Origin: Clostridium beijerinckii
GTDB lineage: Bacteria; Bacillota; Clostridia; Clostridiales; Clostridiaceae
Assembly (NCBI RefSeq): GCF_018223745.1
Contig: NZ_CP073653.1
Span: forward strand, 4,514,001 to 4,578,000
Direction of reading: 5' to 3'
Length of the DNA: 64,000 bases
How positions within the stretch are numbered: the first letter of the stretch is position 1; every line of letters starts with the position of its first letter. The notes below the pieces were generated by a model, which saw nothing but the letters and a program-made list of their open reading frames with translations, ran no database searches and had not been told where the DNA came from. Both the position numbers and the translations under genes were made by a program. Below, piece after piece: positions 8,821-16,996 of the stretch.

Positions 8821-9080
8821 AATAGATTTCCTCCTAAATTGCTATAACATATCATTTGAACATAGTTCTTTTTCAAAATTATATCACTTTAGAATTCTAT
8901 TTACTATTATTGAGGTATATATTTTTTAGTGCTAATATACGTTCATACACATCATTACTAAAACATTATATTTGTATATTTAAAAATTCTATATAGGAAT
9001 CTGATTATTTTTTCAGCTTTCTACTCCAAAAGGCATTACATCCTTGTGTTACATAATATCTCTTTTAAATCTAGCGTAAT
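8821..9080. other. Intergenic stretch, no gene seen
   Basis: This holds the PspC leader and otherwise featureless AT-rich sequence. No reading frame with a ribosome binding site is visible on either strand. Confidence 0.4.
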
Positions 9081-9127
9081 AAAGGGAAAGAACAATTCAC
9101 TAACACATGAACCATTCTTTCCCTTTT
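9081..9127 (-). terminator. Terminator of the sugar-acid dehydratase gene
   Basis: A 12-bp inverted repeat AAAGGGAAAGAA with its complement encloses a long loop, with T runs on both sides. It is about 100 bases after the dehydratase stop codon. Confidence 0.65.
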
Positions 9128-9226
9128 AATAATTTATAATAGAAATCATAAAATTATCACTTATTATGGAAATATTTTAATCTGTATACTACATAATAAA
9201 CAGTTTATCTTTCCATTGTTTTTAAT

Positions 9227-10942
9227 CTATTTCATATATCCACCTTTCATTGGTGATACTGCATGTTCTGAAAAAATCTTTAGAATTCCAGATTCGTATT
9301 TTGATTTTCGTGGTTTCCAATTCTTTCTACGTTCTTCAAAAACTTTCTCTACTTCTTCTTTACTGCATTTTTTTCCCTTTATACCAACGATCTGTAATAC
9401 TCTATTAGGAATACTAATTTCAATCAAATCATCTTCTTCAATTAATGCAATCGGTCCTCCTACTGCGGCCTCTGGTGATACGTGTCCAATTGCCGGTCCT
9501 TTAGAAGCTCCTGAGAATCTACCATCTGTTATTAACGCTATACTAGCAGATAATTCTTCATCCGAAGCAATTGCTTCTGTTGTATAGAACATTTCTGGCA
9601 TTCCGCTACCTTTTGGTCCTTCATATCTTATAATAACCGCATCCCCTGGACGAATTATTTTTCTTAAGACTGCATCAATAGCTTCCTCTTCACTATCAAA
9701 AGGTTTTGCTTTTAGTATAGCCTCATGCATTTCTTTAGGAACTGCAGAATGTTTTACTACAGCACCTTCTGGCGCTATATTTCCCTTTAATATCGATACA
9801 GAACCATTAGTACCAATAGCATTATTGAATGGACGAATAACATCTTCTTTTTTTAGTCCTACTTTTTCAAGATACTCATTACACTTCTCATAATATCCGT
9901 TAGTTTTTAATTCTTCTAAGTTTTCACCTAAAGTCTTCCCAGTTACAGTCATAACATCCAAATGAAGCAAGTGCTTTAGCTCTTCCATTATTGCTGGTAC
10001 ACCACCTGCATAATAGAAATATTGCGCAGGCCATTTTCCAGCAGGACGTATGTTTAGTAAATAATGTGCATCTTTGTGTATTCTATCAAAAGTCTCTTCA
10101 TCGATATACAATCCAAATTCATGAGCTATAGCAGGTAAATGCAACAGTGAGTTAGTAGACCCCGATATAGCTGCATGAACTAATATAGCATTTTCAAAGG
10201 ATTTAATTGTAACAATATCTTTTGGACGAAGATTCATTTTAGCTAGTTCAACAGCTTGTCTTCCTGCTTTTAACGCTACTTCTTCTAAATCTTCACATGT
10301 TGCTGGCATCAATGAGCTACCTGGAAGCATTAATCCAAGTGCTTCTGCCATAACTTGCATTGTAGCTGCTGTTCCCATGAATGAACAAGCTCCACAAGAT
10401 GGGCATGCGTTTTCTTTATAAAAAGTTAATTTTTCTTCTGAAATTTCCCCTCTTTGGCACATTGCACTATAGGCACCTATTTGTTCTAGTGTCAATAAAT
10501 CAGGACCTGCTTCCATTACTCCTCCAGTAACCATAATAGCTGGTATGTTTAGCCTTCCGATTGACATAAGATGTGATGGAACTGCTTTATCACAACTTGA
10601 AATAAATACGCCTCCATCGAATGGTGTTGCATTAGCATGGATTTCTATTAAAGACGTTAATGTATCTCTAGACGCTAAGGAGTAATTTATTCCATCATGC
10701 CCTTGTGACATTCCATCACAAATATCTGTTGCAAAGTATCTAGCACCTTTCCCACCTGATTGTGTAATTCCCTCAACTGCTCTGTTAGCAAATTTCAATA
10801 GATGAGCACTTCCTGGATGACTATCTCCAAATGTACTTTCTACTATAATTTGTGGCTTTGACAAATCTTCTGTTGTCCATCCCATTCCTCTTCGAAGTGG
10901 ATCCATCTCTGGAGCAATTTTTCTTACTTCTTGACTAATCAT
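9227..10942 (-). CDS. YjhG/YagF-like sugar-acid dehydratase (IlvD/Edd family)
   Basis: A 571-residue iron-sulfur dehydratase. Family motifs are CDGMSQG (C75), SCDKAVPSH (C117), the CPSCGAC cluster (180-186), the AISGSTNSLLHLPAIAHE block and DGRFSGASKG near the C-terminus. The order RRGMGWTTEDL, DVMTVTGKTLGENL and NIAPEGAVVKHSA recalls E. coli YjhG/YagF, which dehydrate D-xylonate to 2-keto-3-deoxy acids, more than biosynthetic IlvD. I therefore predict catabolism of an aldonic acid; the exact substrate is unknown. The longest frame adds 39 residues, but an AAGGAG site supports the start used here, and that extra region contains the promoter and operators. No aldolase or ketodeoxyacid kinase lies nearby. 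Confidence 0.8.
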   Translation of the reverse strand: MISQEVRKIAPEMDPLRRGMGWTTEDLSKPQIIVESTFGDSHPGSAHLLKFANRAVEGITQSGGKGARYFATDICDGMSQGHDGINYSLASRDTLTSLIEIHANATPFDGGVFISSCDKAVPSHLMSIGRLNIPAIMVTGGVMEAGPDLLTLEQIGAYSAMCQRGEISEEKLTFYKENACPSCGACSFMGTAATMQVMAEALGLMLPGSSLMPATCEDLEEVALKAGRQAVELAKMNLRPKDIVTIKSFENAILVHAAISGSTNSLLHLPAIAHEFGLYIDEETFDRIHKDAHYLLNIRPAGKWPAQYFYYAGGVPAIMEELKHLLHLDVMTVTGKTLGENLEELKTNGYYEKCNEYLEKVGLKKEDVIRPFNNAIGTNGSVSILKGNIAPEGAVVKHSAVPKEMHEAILKAKPFDSEEEAIDAVLRKIIRPGDAVIIRYEGPKGSGMPEMFYTTEAIASDEELSASIALITDGRFSGASKGPAIGHVSPEAAVGGPIALIEEDDLIEISIPNRVLQIVGIKGKKCSKEEVEKVFEERRKNWKPRKSKYESGILKIFSEHAVSPMKGGYMK

Positions 10943-10978
10943 ACTATTTCTCTCCTTAATCTTTATTTGACACCGTTT

Positions 10979-10997
10979 AAATACATCTGATGTATTT
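10979..10997. promoter_or_regulatory. GntR-type operator O1
   Basis: A perfect 19-bp palindrome AAATACATC-T-GATGTATTT directly downstream of the -10 box, where a bound repressor would block transcription. The shape fits FadR-subfamily GntR operators. The regulator encoded 230 bp upstream is the likely ligand. Confidence 0.7.
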
Positions 10998-11025
10998 ATG
11001 ATATCACATCTGATGTATTTGTCAA
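10998..11025 (-). promoter_or_regulatory. Promoter of the dehydratase gene
   Basis: On the minus strand a perfect -35 TTGACA (11020-11025) and a -10 TATCAT (10998-11003) are 16 bp apart. One operator palindrome sits inside the spacer and another directly follows the -10. Confidence 0.65.
11006..11016. promoter_or_regulatory. GntR-type operator O2
   Basis: An 11-bp palindrome ACATC-T-GATGT with the same core as O1, located between the -35 and -10 boxes. Its centre is 23 bp from the centre of O1. Confidence 0.65.
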
Positions 11026-11090
11026 TTTTTTTTGAATTCATTGTTTTAATTATTATCATTTCATAAAAATCAATAAAAAACGTGCATATT

Positions 11091-11099
11091 CATCTGATG
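11091..11099. promoter_or_regulatory. GntR-type operator O3 (upstream copy)
   Basis: A third copy of the core CATC-T-GATG, followed by TATTT as in O1, centred 84 bp from O2. It lies upstream of the promoter and could support looping. Confidence 0.5.
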
Positions 11100-11123
11100 T
11101 ATTTAAAATAATAACAAAAAAAT

Positions 11124-11159
11124 ACATCGCTCTCCAAAATAAGAGCAGACGTATTTCAT
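11124..11159 (-). terminator. Terminator of the GntR gene
   Basis: A hairpin just after the GntR stop codon. Its outer arms AAATACATC and GACGTATTT resemble separated operator half-sites, and the inner stem is CTCT/AGAG. A T run follows on the minus strand. Confidence 0.5.
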
Positions 11160-11172
11160 AAAGTCAAAACAA

Positions 11173-11901
11173 TTAATAATTTCTTTCCTTGCCTATAATA
11201 CTTGCGATATTCCTTCGATTATATACTAAGTGTAAGAGCATCGCATCATGCGCTCCATTAGCATTATGTTCCTTAATCGAATTTAAAATTTCCCTGTGTG
11301 TCTCTATTGTTTCATTACGTAATTTTCTATTTGTAATATCGATAAATATAGTAATAGATCTATTAATTATTGGAATCAAATTAACCACAACCAAATTCTT
11401 ACTGCTCTTAGCTATTGCAGTATGAAACTCTATATCTTTCTCTAAATATGGTTCATCTTTTAAGATAAGACTCTCTATTTCGTCACACAAGTTAGACATT
11501 TGTTCGATTTCTTCATCAGTAGCTTTTGTAGCAGCTATAGATGCTATTGATGGTTCTATCATAAATCTTACTTCCAATAAATCAAGCGCTAATTTATATT
11601 TATCTTTTACAAACGTTAATCCTAGGGGATCATCAGCAATTCCACATTTATCAGAAATAAAAGTTCCAGCTCCACGTCTAATTTCTAAAACATTCCGTGA
11701 AACCAAAGCCTTTATAGCTTCTCTTATAGTGCTTCTTCCTACATTAAGGCTACTTGCAAGATCATATTCATTAGGTAGCTTATCTCCAGATTTCCAATCA
11801 CTATCTATAATCAATCGAACAATTCTTTCTGAAGTTTGCTCCCCTAGTGATTTTGTTGAACTATTTGTATCATTGAAACTCAATTCTCTAATATCTGACA
11901 T
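11173..11901 (-). CDS. FadR-subfamily GntR transcriptional regulator
   Basis: A 242-residue DNA-binding regulator. The N-terminal winged helix (about residues 18-85) carries the GntR signature GDKLPNEYDLASSLNVGRSTIREAI as a continuous block. The C-terminal all-helical FCD domain holds the expected metal or ligand-binding residues, including DIEFHTAIAKSS and the late H-x3 pattern around LLHLVYNRR. FCD members such as UxuR, DgoR and LldR respond to sugar acids or carboxylates. The start chosen has a GGAGGAAAT site; the longest frame adds 15 residues without one. It is transcribed towards the dehydratase gene, whose promoter carries three copies of a likely operator, so it probably represses that gene until a sugar acid is present. 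Confidence 0.9.
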   Translation of the reverse strand: MSDIRELSFNDTNSSTKSLGEQTSERIVRLIIDSDWKSGDKLPNEYDLASSLNVGRSTIREAIKALVSRNVLEIRRGAGTFISDKCGIADDPLGLTFVKDKYKLALDLLEVRFMIEPSIASIAATKATDEEIEQMSNLCDEIESLILKDEPYLEKDIEFHTAIAKSSKNLVVVNLIPIINRSITIFIDITNRKLRNETIETHREILNSIKEHNANGAHDAMLLHLVYNRRNIASIIGKERNY

Positions 11902-12400
11902 ATTTCCTCCAACTGCTACTATCTTGCAGCTTAAAAGTTCTTTCAAAAGTATTTTCTAACCCTGCCAACTTAACTCGCTTTATTATTTTAAAAAATAAGT
12001 TTTATCCCCCAAGTTATACACCCGCTGTTAAGCATGATAAATAATATGGAGGACAATTAAAATGTTAGCATTCACTTATTATAATACTTAAAAATACAAC
12101 AATTTAAAAGACCTTTTAAATATATTTTTAATGCACCAATTTTCCTCTTTAAAATCCTATACGCTTTCCATAATTATTTATAAAGTATTTAAATTCTCTA
12201 TCTACTATAATCTACACTGCTTTAGTATTAAAACTTTTCAAAGATTCTGATTAATTATTATTCATTTATAAAAGCTAGCTACGCCGCCCTCCACTTCCGT
12301 TTATTTTTATAATCTCATAATCCCCGATGTATACGCAATTATATCACTAAATCCTTATATAATAAGCCATTTAGCATTTAATAAATTCATAGTTTTTTGT
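11902..12400. other. Intergenic stretch upstream of the GntR gene
   Basis: About 500 bp with no supported gene. It contains the GntR leader. I see no copy of the ACATC-T-GATGT operator, so autoregulation is not indicated. A small GC-richer patch near 12280-12300 has no recognisable structure. Confidence 0.4.
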
Positions 12401-12404
12401 ACAA

Positions 12405-12438
12405 TAAAAAACAGCCCTAAGTTATAACACTTAGAGCC
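12405..12438 (-). terminator. Terminator of the APC permease gene
   Basis: A 9-bp stem (GCCCTAAGT at 12414-12422 with its partner at 12429-12437) is followed on the minus strand by a six-T run. It is about 20 bases after the permease stop codon. Confidence 0.8.
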
Positions 12439-12456
12439 AAATATTTTATTGTATAA

Positions 12457-13860
12457 TTAATTATTGTTCTTTCGTGCAAAATACGGCATTATAAATCCTA
12501 GCCCAAGTAATACAAAAGGAGTTATAATATTAAGAACTAATTGAAATTTATCAGCTGTATACATACCACTAATACATGCAAAAGCAGTAAATGCAAAACA
12601 CCATGCTCCAATTATAATACCAACAGTTCTGTTTTTTACAAATTGATATTCTGGCTTGAATTTTTCTCCTGCTTTTTTCAATGCAATATAAGCAGCAAAT
12701 ACCCATAAATAACGAAGTGGCATACACACAGCATTTAATTTTACTAGCCATTTCACTAGCTCGTCTACGTTCCCAATACCAAAGGCTGGAACTATTATTA
12801 AAATTGAAACAATTATTAAAATTAATTTATGACCATTTTTATATGTGCCATATTTATTTTTTACAAACATTTTTTCAGGAATAAAATTCTTATCCGCACT
12901 ATCAAGTAACATACGTAAAGGTGCATCAATAGATATAATTAATACCGCAAACTGTCCAATCATGTTAGTAATAGCATAAACGACAACAAATAAATTACCT
13001 AGATGATAGTATTCCCCTAGCTTCTGGAAGGCATAGTATGCTCCATTTGTCATTAAGTCTTTAGGAACATTATTTGAATCAAACATCATTCCAAGAGAAA
13101 TTGTTCCTAAAATTGCACATACAGCTACCATAACAGCTAATGCAATCATACCCTTTGAGAATCCCTTTTCAGGATCATCCATTTCGTTTACATATGGCGA
13201 AATCTTTTCACAACCGCCAACCGCAAAAATTAATATAGATAGACCTGTAAAAAACTTCATATCAAATGCGGGCATAAACGTTTTTATAGACCAATCTATA
13301 GAATTTAAATGCGCATTAGTAATAGCAGGTGCAGCTACCATTAAAACAATAAACAAAATTGACATTACAAACATCGATGTTCCTGCAAGTGTAGCTAATT
13401 TTTTTAACGGATTTAATCCTTTGGAAGCTATATAAAGTCCAACCAAAAAAATTACTAAACATGTTATTTGTAGTAACTTTGTATCCATACTGCTAATTCT
13501 TTTATCTTGAAATATAGCCCAACTTGTTGCTATCATAAAGTTTGATGGTTTTTGTGAAATATAAGGCATATGAACAATCCAATATGTCCATCCTGCATAA
13601 TAGGCAACTCTAGGACTTATTGTTTCATTTATCCATGAACTGACACCACCACCAAATTCTTTAAACGCTGATCCTAACTCTCCTACCATTAGTGCGTATG
13701 GTACAAAATAAATAGCAAAAATCAGGATCCAAGATACTACTGACTTAAGTCCATTATATTCAGAGAAACCATTGATAACGTTACCAAAACCCCAAACTGT
13801 TGAAAAAGCCATAAATGCTAAGGTATACCAAACAATTTTTTTGTTGTTTTTTTCAGACAT
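12457..13860 (-). CDS. APC-family amino acid permease
   Basis: A 467-residue integral membrane protein with about 12 hydrophobic segments. The first, starting AFMAFSTVWGFGNVINGF, contains the helix-breaking glycines that form the substrate site in APC transporters. It resembles the YjeM / glutamate-GABA antiporter branch rather than the KimA type found earlier in the window. The substrate is not deducible. The gene has its own terminator and a long leader, and lies upstream of, in the same direction as, the GntR-dehydratase pair. A functional link is not shown, because these permeases normally carry amino acids rather than sugar acids. The start has a GGGAGAG site preceded by an AT-only inverted repeat. 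Confidence 0.85.
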   Translation of the reverse strand: MSEKNNKKIVWYTLAFMAFSTVWGFGNVINGFSEYNGLKSVVSWILIFAIYFVPYALMVGELGSAFKEFGGGVSSWINETISPRVAYYAGWTYWIVHMPYISQKPSNFMIATSWAIFQDKRISSMDTKLLQITCLVIFLVGLYIASKGLNPLKKLATLAGTSMFVMSILFIVLMVAAPAITNAHLNSIDWSIKTFMPAFDMKFFTGLSILIFAVGGCEKISPYVNEMDDPEKGFSKGMIALAVMVAVCAILGTISLGMMFDSNNVPKDLMTNGAYYAFQKLGEYYHLGNLFVVVYAITNMIGQFAVLIISIDAPLRMLLDSADKNFIPEKMFVKNKYGTYKNGHKLILIIVSILIIVPAFGIGNVDELVKWLVKLNAVCMPLRYLWVFAAYIALKKAGEKFKPEYQFVKNRTVGIIIGAWCFAFTAFACISGMYTADKFQLVLNIITPFVLLGLGFIMPYFARKNNN

Positions 13861-13875
13861 AAACTTTTCTCTCCC

Positions 13876-13911
13876 ACTTATATTATTTTAATTTTTATAT
13901 TAAAATAATAT
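13876..13911 (-). repeat. AT-only inverted repeat before the permease start
   Basis: A 14-bp perfect inverted repeat (TATATTATTTTAAT and its complement) with a short loop, immediately upstream of the ribosome binding site. It could influence mRNA stability or translation. Its composition makes chance possible. Confidence 0.4.
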
Positions 13912-14049
13912 AATATACTTTTACCTTTGTATACATCTTCGACAAAATTAGCCTTCATTTAATTATATTACTAACTCAATTAAAATATACAAATAATTTC
14001 ACTTTAACTTTATTAAATTAACACATATATTGCTTCTTTTTTTTAATAA

Positions 14050-14140
14050 AAATAACAAGATTTCGGCTACTACATTGAACGTCATATTTCCCATTTCTCA
14101 CCTGCCCCATTACAGTTCATCTGGACATTAAACTTAAAAA
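14050..14140 (-). promoter_or_regulatory. G-rich island in the permease leader (unassigned)
   Basis: On the minus strand, 190-280 bases before the permease start, there is a G-rich patch with AATGGGGCAGGTGAGAAATG and, 30 bases on, GTAGTAGCCGAAATC. It stands out against AT-rich surroundings and lies after the terminator of the preceding operon, so it may be part of a structured leader. It does not match the cores of the lysine, glycine, T-box, c-di-GMP or guanidine classes that I can recall. Confidence 0.25.
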
Positions 14141-14203
14141 GATTCCAATCCAAATAAAAGAATTAGAAAATCAGTCTTACTTTGGCCTTTTATGAATTTC
14201 TTT

Positions 14204-14265
14204 TAAAAAAAACACTTCACTCATAAAAACTATCCTAAAATAGTTCTATATGAATAAAGTGCTTT
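14204..14265 (-). terminator. Terminator of the efflux operon
   Basis: A long imperfect hairpin (outer stem GCACTTTATTCATA with TATGAGTGAAGTG) is followed on the minus strand by eight T residues, right after the MarR stop codon. Confidence 0.85.
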
Positions 14266-14273
14266 ACAATTTT

Positions 14274-14753
14274 CTAATTATTATTCAGTAATATACTGAA
14301 TTGTTTTAATCCATAAATTATTTTTTCTACTTCTTCCGGGTCTGTATTTTTTATAGAATTTAGTATAAGATTTGATATAAACTCTTTTTTCATTTTGCAA
14401 ATATCATTGTTTTTCCTAAATTCCGCTGAAATTGACAATCTTACAATTCTACGATTTTCCTTTGGTATTTCTCTTGTAACAACTCCCTGTTTTGCAAGAC
14501 GATCTACTATTCCTGAAACTGTACTTTTAGTTAATCCTATCTGATCACTTAATTCATTTAGAGTTATCGACGGCATCATGTATAAATGAAATATAACATT
14601 TAATTGAGGTGCTGTAAATCCGCAATCTTTTGCAATTTTTTCAAACTTACAGCTTAATTCTCTTCTAATATTCCTAAATACACCAATAATCTCATCCGCT
14701 TGTTTTTGATATAATTCATTATTCGGCGATGAGGGCCCCTCCTGTAGATTCAT
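14274..14753 (-). CDS. MarR-family transcriptional regulator
   Basis: A 159-residue winged-helix regulator. The recognition region ITLNELSDQIGLTKSTVSGIVDRL, the wing GVVTREIPKENRRIVRLSIS and flanking dimerisation helices give the standard MarR layout. The start used follows a GAAGGTG site; the longer frame adds 15 lysine-rich residues without one. The gene overlaps the end of the MFS pump gene by 35 bp, so it is translated from the same message and is the last gene of the efflux operon. Like MarR/EmrR it probably represses its own operon. A 15-bp palindrome at the operon promoter is the likely site. The inducing compound is unknown. Confidence 0.9.
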   Translation of the reverse strand: MNLQEGPSSPNNELYQKQADEIIGVFRNIRRELSCKFEKIAKDCGFTAPQLNVIFHLYMMPSITLNELSDQIGLTKSTVSGIVDRLAKQGVVTREIPKENRRIVRLSISAEFRKNNDICKMKKEFISNLILNSIKNTDPEEVEKIIYGLKQFSILLNNN

Positions 14754-16311
14754 TTTTTTCACCTTCTTTATTTTCTTTTTTAGGCTCTTTCTTTCCACCC
14801 ATAAATAAAGCTAAGAATATAGTGACGAATACTATAACAACAGTTATTACAACTGAATATGACATAGCATCTACATACGCTTGACCTTGAATTATTTTCA
14901 CTATATAAGATACTGCAGAAGCTCTAGCAGTATTTGTATCCATTCCCATTCCCATAAATGCTTTAGTTAATGTACTTATTGTGCTATTAGAAGTTGGATT
15001 ATATACATTAATTTGTTCTGATAACTTTGCATAATTATAATCATTTCTTCCTTGTATAAGAGTAGACATTAAAGTAACACTAACTGAACCTGCTACCTGT
15101 CTTAAGGTATTTGAAAGTGCTGATGCTCTACTAATTAAATGTGTTGGAACAACGTTCATCCCGGTAGTACTAATCGGCATCATACTTAATCCTATTCCAA
15201 TGGACCTTATACAATTAACAAGTATGATATAGTCTTTACTCGAATTCATATTTATAGCTGTTGCAAGTTCATATGAAGCGCCTGCAAGTATTAAAAGTCC
15301 AGGTATAACCAGTGCTTTTACGCCAACTTTATTTAATAAATTACCGCTAAGAGGCATCATAAATCCCATTACCAGAGCTCCCGGCAACATTATTAATCCG
15401 GCTTCCATAGGTGTATATCCTCTTATATTCTGTAAAAATAATGGTAATACGTAGACACCGCCCATCATAGCTAGAGTTAATACACTAGTTATAATTTGGC
15501 TAATTGTAAAATCAAATAATTTAAAAACTCTTAAATCTAATAATGGATCCGGATGAGTTAATTCATTTACTATAAATAATACAAGACTTAAACATCCAAG
15601 GGTCATCAAAATTGGATTCTCAAGTTTTGACCAATCAATTGATGAGCCTTCACCTAGAACATATAGTATACTTACTAGTCCTACAGTAGAAGATAAGAAT
15701 CCAATTATATCAAAGGATTTAAAAGGTTTCCTTTCTGTCCCCTTTAATAAAATCAAGGCCAATATTACTCCTACTATCCCTACTGGAACATTAACATTGA
15801 AAATAAGTCTCCAGTCCATCTTCTCAATAATATATCCACCCAAAGTAGGTCCTATTGCAGGTGCTGCCATCGCAGCTATCCCCCAAAATCCAAGTGCTAA
15901 TCCAATCTTTTCTCTAGGAAATATTTGATATATTATTGACATTCCTACAGGCATTATCATTCCTCCTCCAATGGCTTGGAGGACACGAAATGCTATCATA
16001 CTTGTATTGCTCCAAGAAAGACCACATAACATAGATCCAACTGTAAACATCGCTAAAGCAAATACATATATTCTTTTAGCTCCTAAAATTTCTTGTAAAT
16101 ATCCAGTAAGTGGTATAATGGCACCAAGCGCCAATGTATAAGCTGTTAACACCCACTTTATATCATCTAAAGATACTCCAAAAACAGCCATCATTTTAGG
16201 AAGAGCAATATTTACTATACTACTATCAAGTATAGACATGAAAGTACCTATAATAACTACAGCTAACGCTAACCAACTACTTGCTAATGATTCGTTATTA
16301 TTCTCTCCCAT
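14719..16311 (-). CDS. DHA2-family multidrug MFS transporter (EmrB/QacA type)
   Basis: A 530-residue membrane protein with about 14 hydrophobic segments, the number typical of the DHA2 drug:H+ antiporters. The first segment contains LDSSIVNIALPKM, the family's motif D1, with the membrane Asp used for drug or proton binding. Later come GGGMIMPVGMSIIYQ and the motif C-like GPTLGGYI. It should export hydrophobic toxicants using the proton gradient. It lies 12 bp after a short EmrA-like adaptor gene and overlaps the MarR gene, so all four genes form one operon. The start has a GAGGTGA site. The C-terminus is lysine- and glutamate-rich. Confidence 0.93.
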   Translation of the reverse strand: MGENNNESLASSWLALAVVIIGTFMSILDSSIVNIALPKMMAVFGVSLDDIKWVLTAYTLALGAIIPLTGYLQEILGAKRIYVFALAMFTVGSMLCGLSWSNTSMIAFRVLQAIGGGMIMPVGMSIIYQIFPREKIGLALGFWGIAAMAAPAIGPTLGGYIIEKMDWRLIFNVNVPVGIVGVILALILLKGTERKPFKSFDIIGFLSSTVGLVSILYVLGEGSSIDWSKLENPILMTLGCLSLVLFIVNELTHPDPLLDLRVFKLFDFTISQIITSVLTLAMMGGVYVLPLFLQNIRGYTPMEAGLIMLPGALVMGFMMPLSGNLLNKVGVKALVIPGLLILAGASYELATAINMNSSKDYIILVNCIRSIGIGLSMMPISTTGMNVVPTHLISRASALSNTLRQVAGSVSVTLMSTLIQGRNDYNYAKLSEQINVYNPTSNSTISTLTKAFMGMGMDTNTARASAVSYIVKIIQGQAYVDAMSYSVVITVVIVFVTIFLALFMGGKKEPKKENKEGEKNESTGGALIAE

Positions 16312-16323
16312 TATATCACCTCA

Positions 16324-16977
16324 TCATTTAATATGAATCTTAATAACTGCATTAGTTCCTGGAAGAATCTTATCATCAAAATTATCAAGTTCAATTTTTA
16401 TTGGTACTCTTTGAACTACTTTAGTAAAGGTTCCGCTTGTTGATGATGGTAATAGTGATATAGCAGAATTAGATATTTCACCTATTGTTTTTACTTTTCC
16501 ACTAAATTTTTGTGAATCATATTCATCAATAGTAATATCAACTGGTTGTCCAACTTTTACTTTTTCAAGTTTTGTTTCTTCTATGTTAGCAGAAATATAA
16601 AGCTTAGTTGGATCTACTAACGTAATTAAAGTTTGACCTGTTGATAAAAGTTCTCCAACAGTTCCCTGCTTCTTTACTATGATTCCATCAATAGGTGCTC
16701 TTACTAAAGATTGTTCTACACTTGTGTCTGGAAGATTATTCATTTCTTGACGCGCTAGTATTTCATTTTTTGTTACTTTATCTCCTTCATCAACATTAAG
16801 CTCTAGTAGTTTACCAGAAATTTGTGGAGTTACACTAACAAAATCTGCATTAACTCTTGCATCTTCAGTTGAAACATAGTATGCATTTTCATACCAATAG
16901 TAGAATCCTATACTACCTAATGCTACCACAATTACCAACAATATTCCAATAATTAATATTTTACGCTTTCCTTTCAT
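16324..16977 (-). CDS. Short HlyD/EmrA-like membrane fusion protein
   Basis: A 217-residue adaptor with one N-terminal membrane anchor (about 6-27), the motif STEDARVNADFVSVTPQISG that marks the EmrA start of the barrel-sandwich domain, then the second lipoyl half (SLVRAPIDGIIVKK) and a beta-barrel. Between the two lipoyl halves there are only about 20 residues, whereas EmrA proteins have a ~100-residue alpha-helical hairpin there that reaches the outer-membrane channel. Loss of the hairpin makes sense in a single-membrane cell. An ATG with a GAGGTGA site seven bases away was chosen over a TTG two codons earlier. It sits in the operon between the lipoprotein adaptor and the pump. Confidence 0.85.
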   Translation of the reverse strand: MKGKRKILIIGILLVIVVALGSIGFYYWYENAYYVSTEDARVNADFVSVTPQISGKLLELNVDEGDKVTKNEILARQEMNNLPDTSVEQSLVRAPIDGIIVKKQGTVGELLSTGQTLITLVDPTKLYISANIEETKLEKVKVGQPVDITIDEYDSQKFSGKVKTIGEISNSAISLLPSSTSGTFTKVVQRVPIKIELDNFDDKILPGTNAVIKIHIK

Positions 16978-16996
16978 ATTCAAGTCACCTCTTCCC

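Noticed and set aside
9227..10942. Branched-chain amino acid IlvD
   Set aside because: No ilv or leu genes adjoin it, a FadR-type GntR regulator controls it, and the motif order is closer to YjhG/YagF sugar-acid dehydratases.
11902..12456. T-box or other amino-acid-responsive leader in the gap before the GntR gene
   Set aside because: No specifier hairpin or conserved T-box sequence (minus-strand GGGTGG-ACCGCG) is present.
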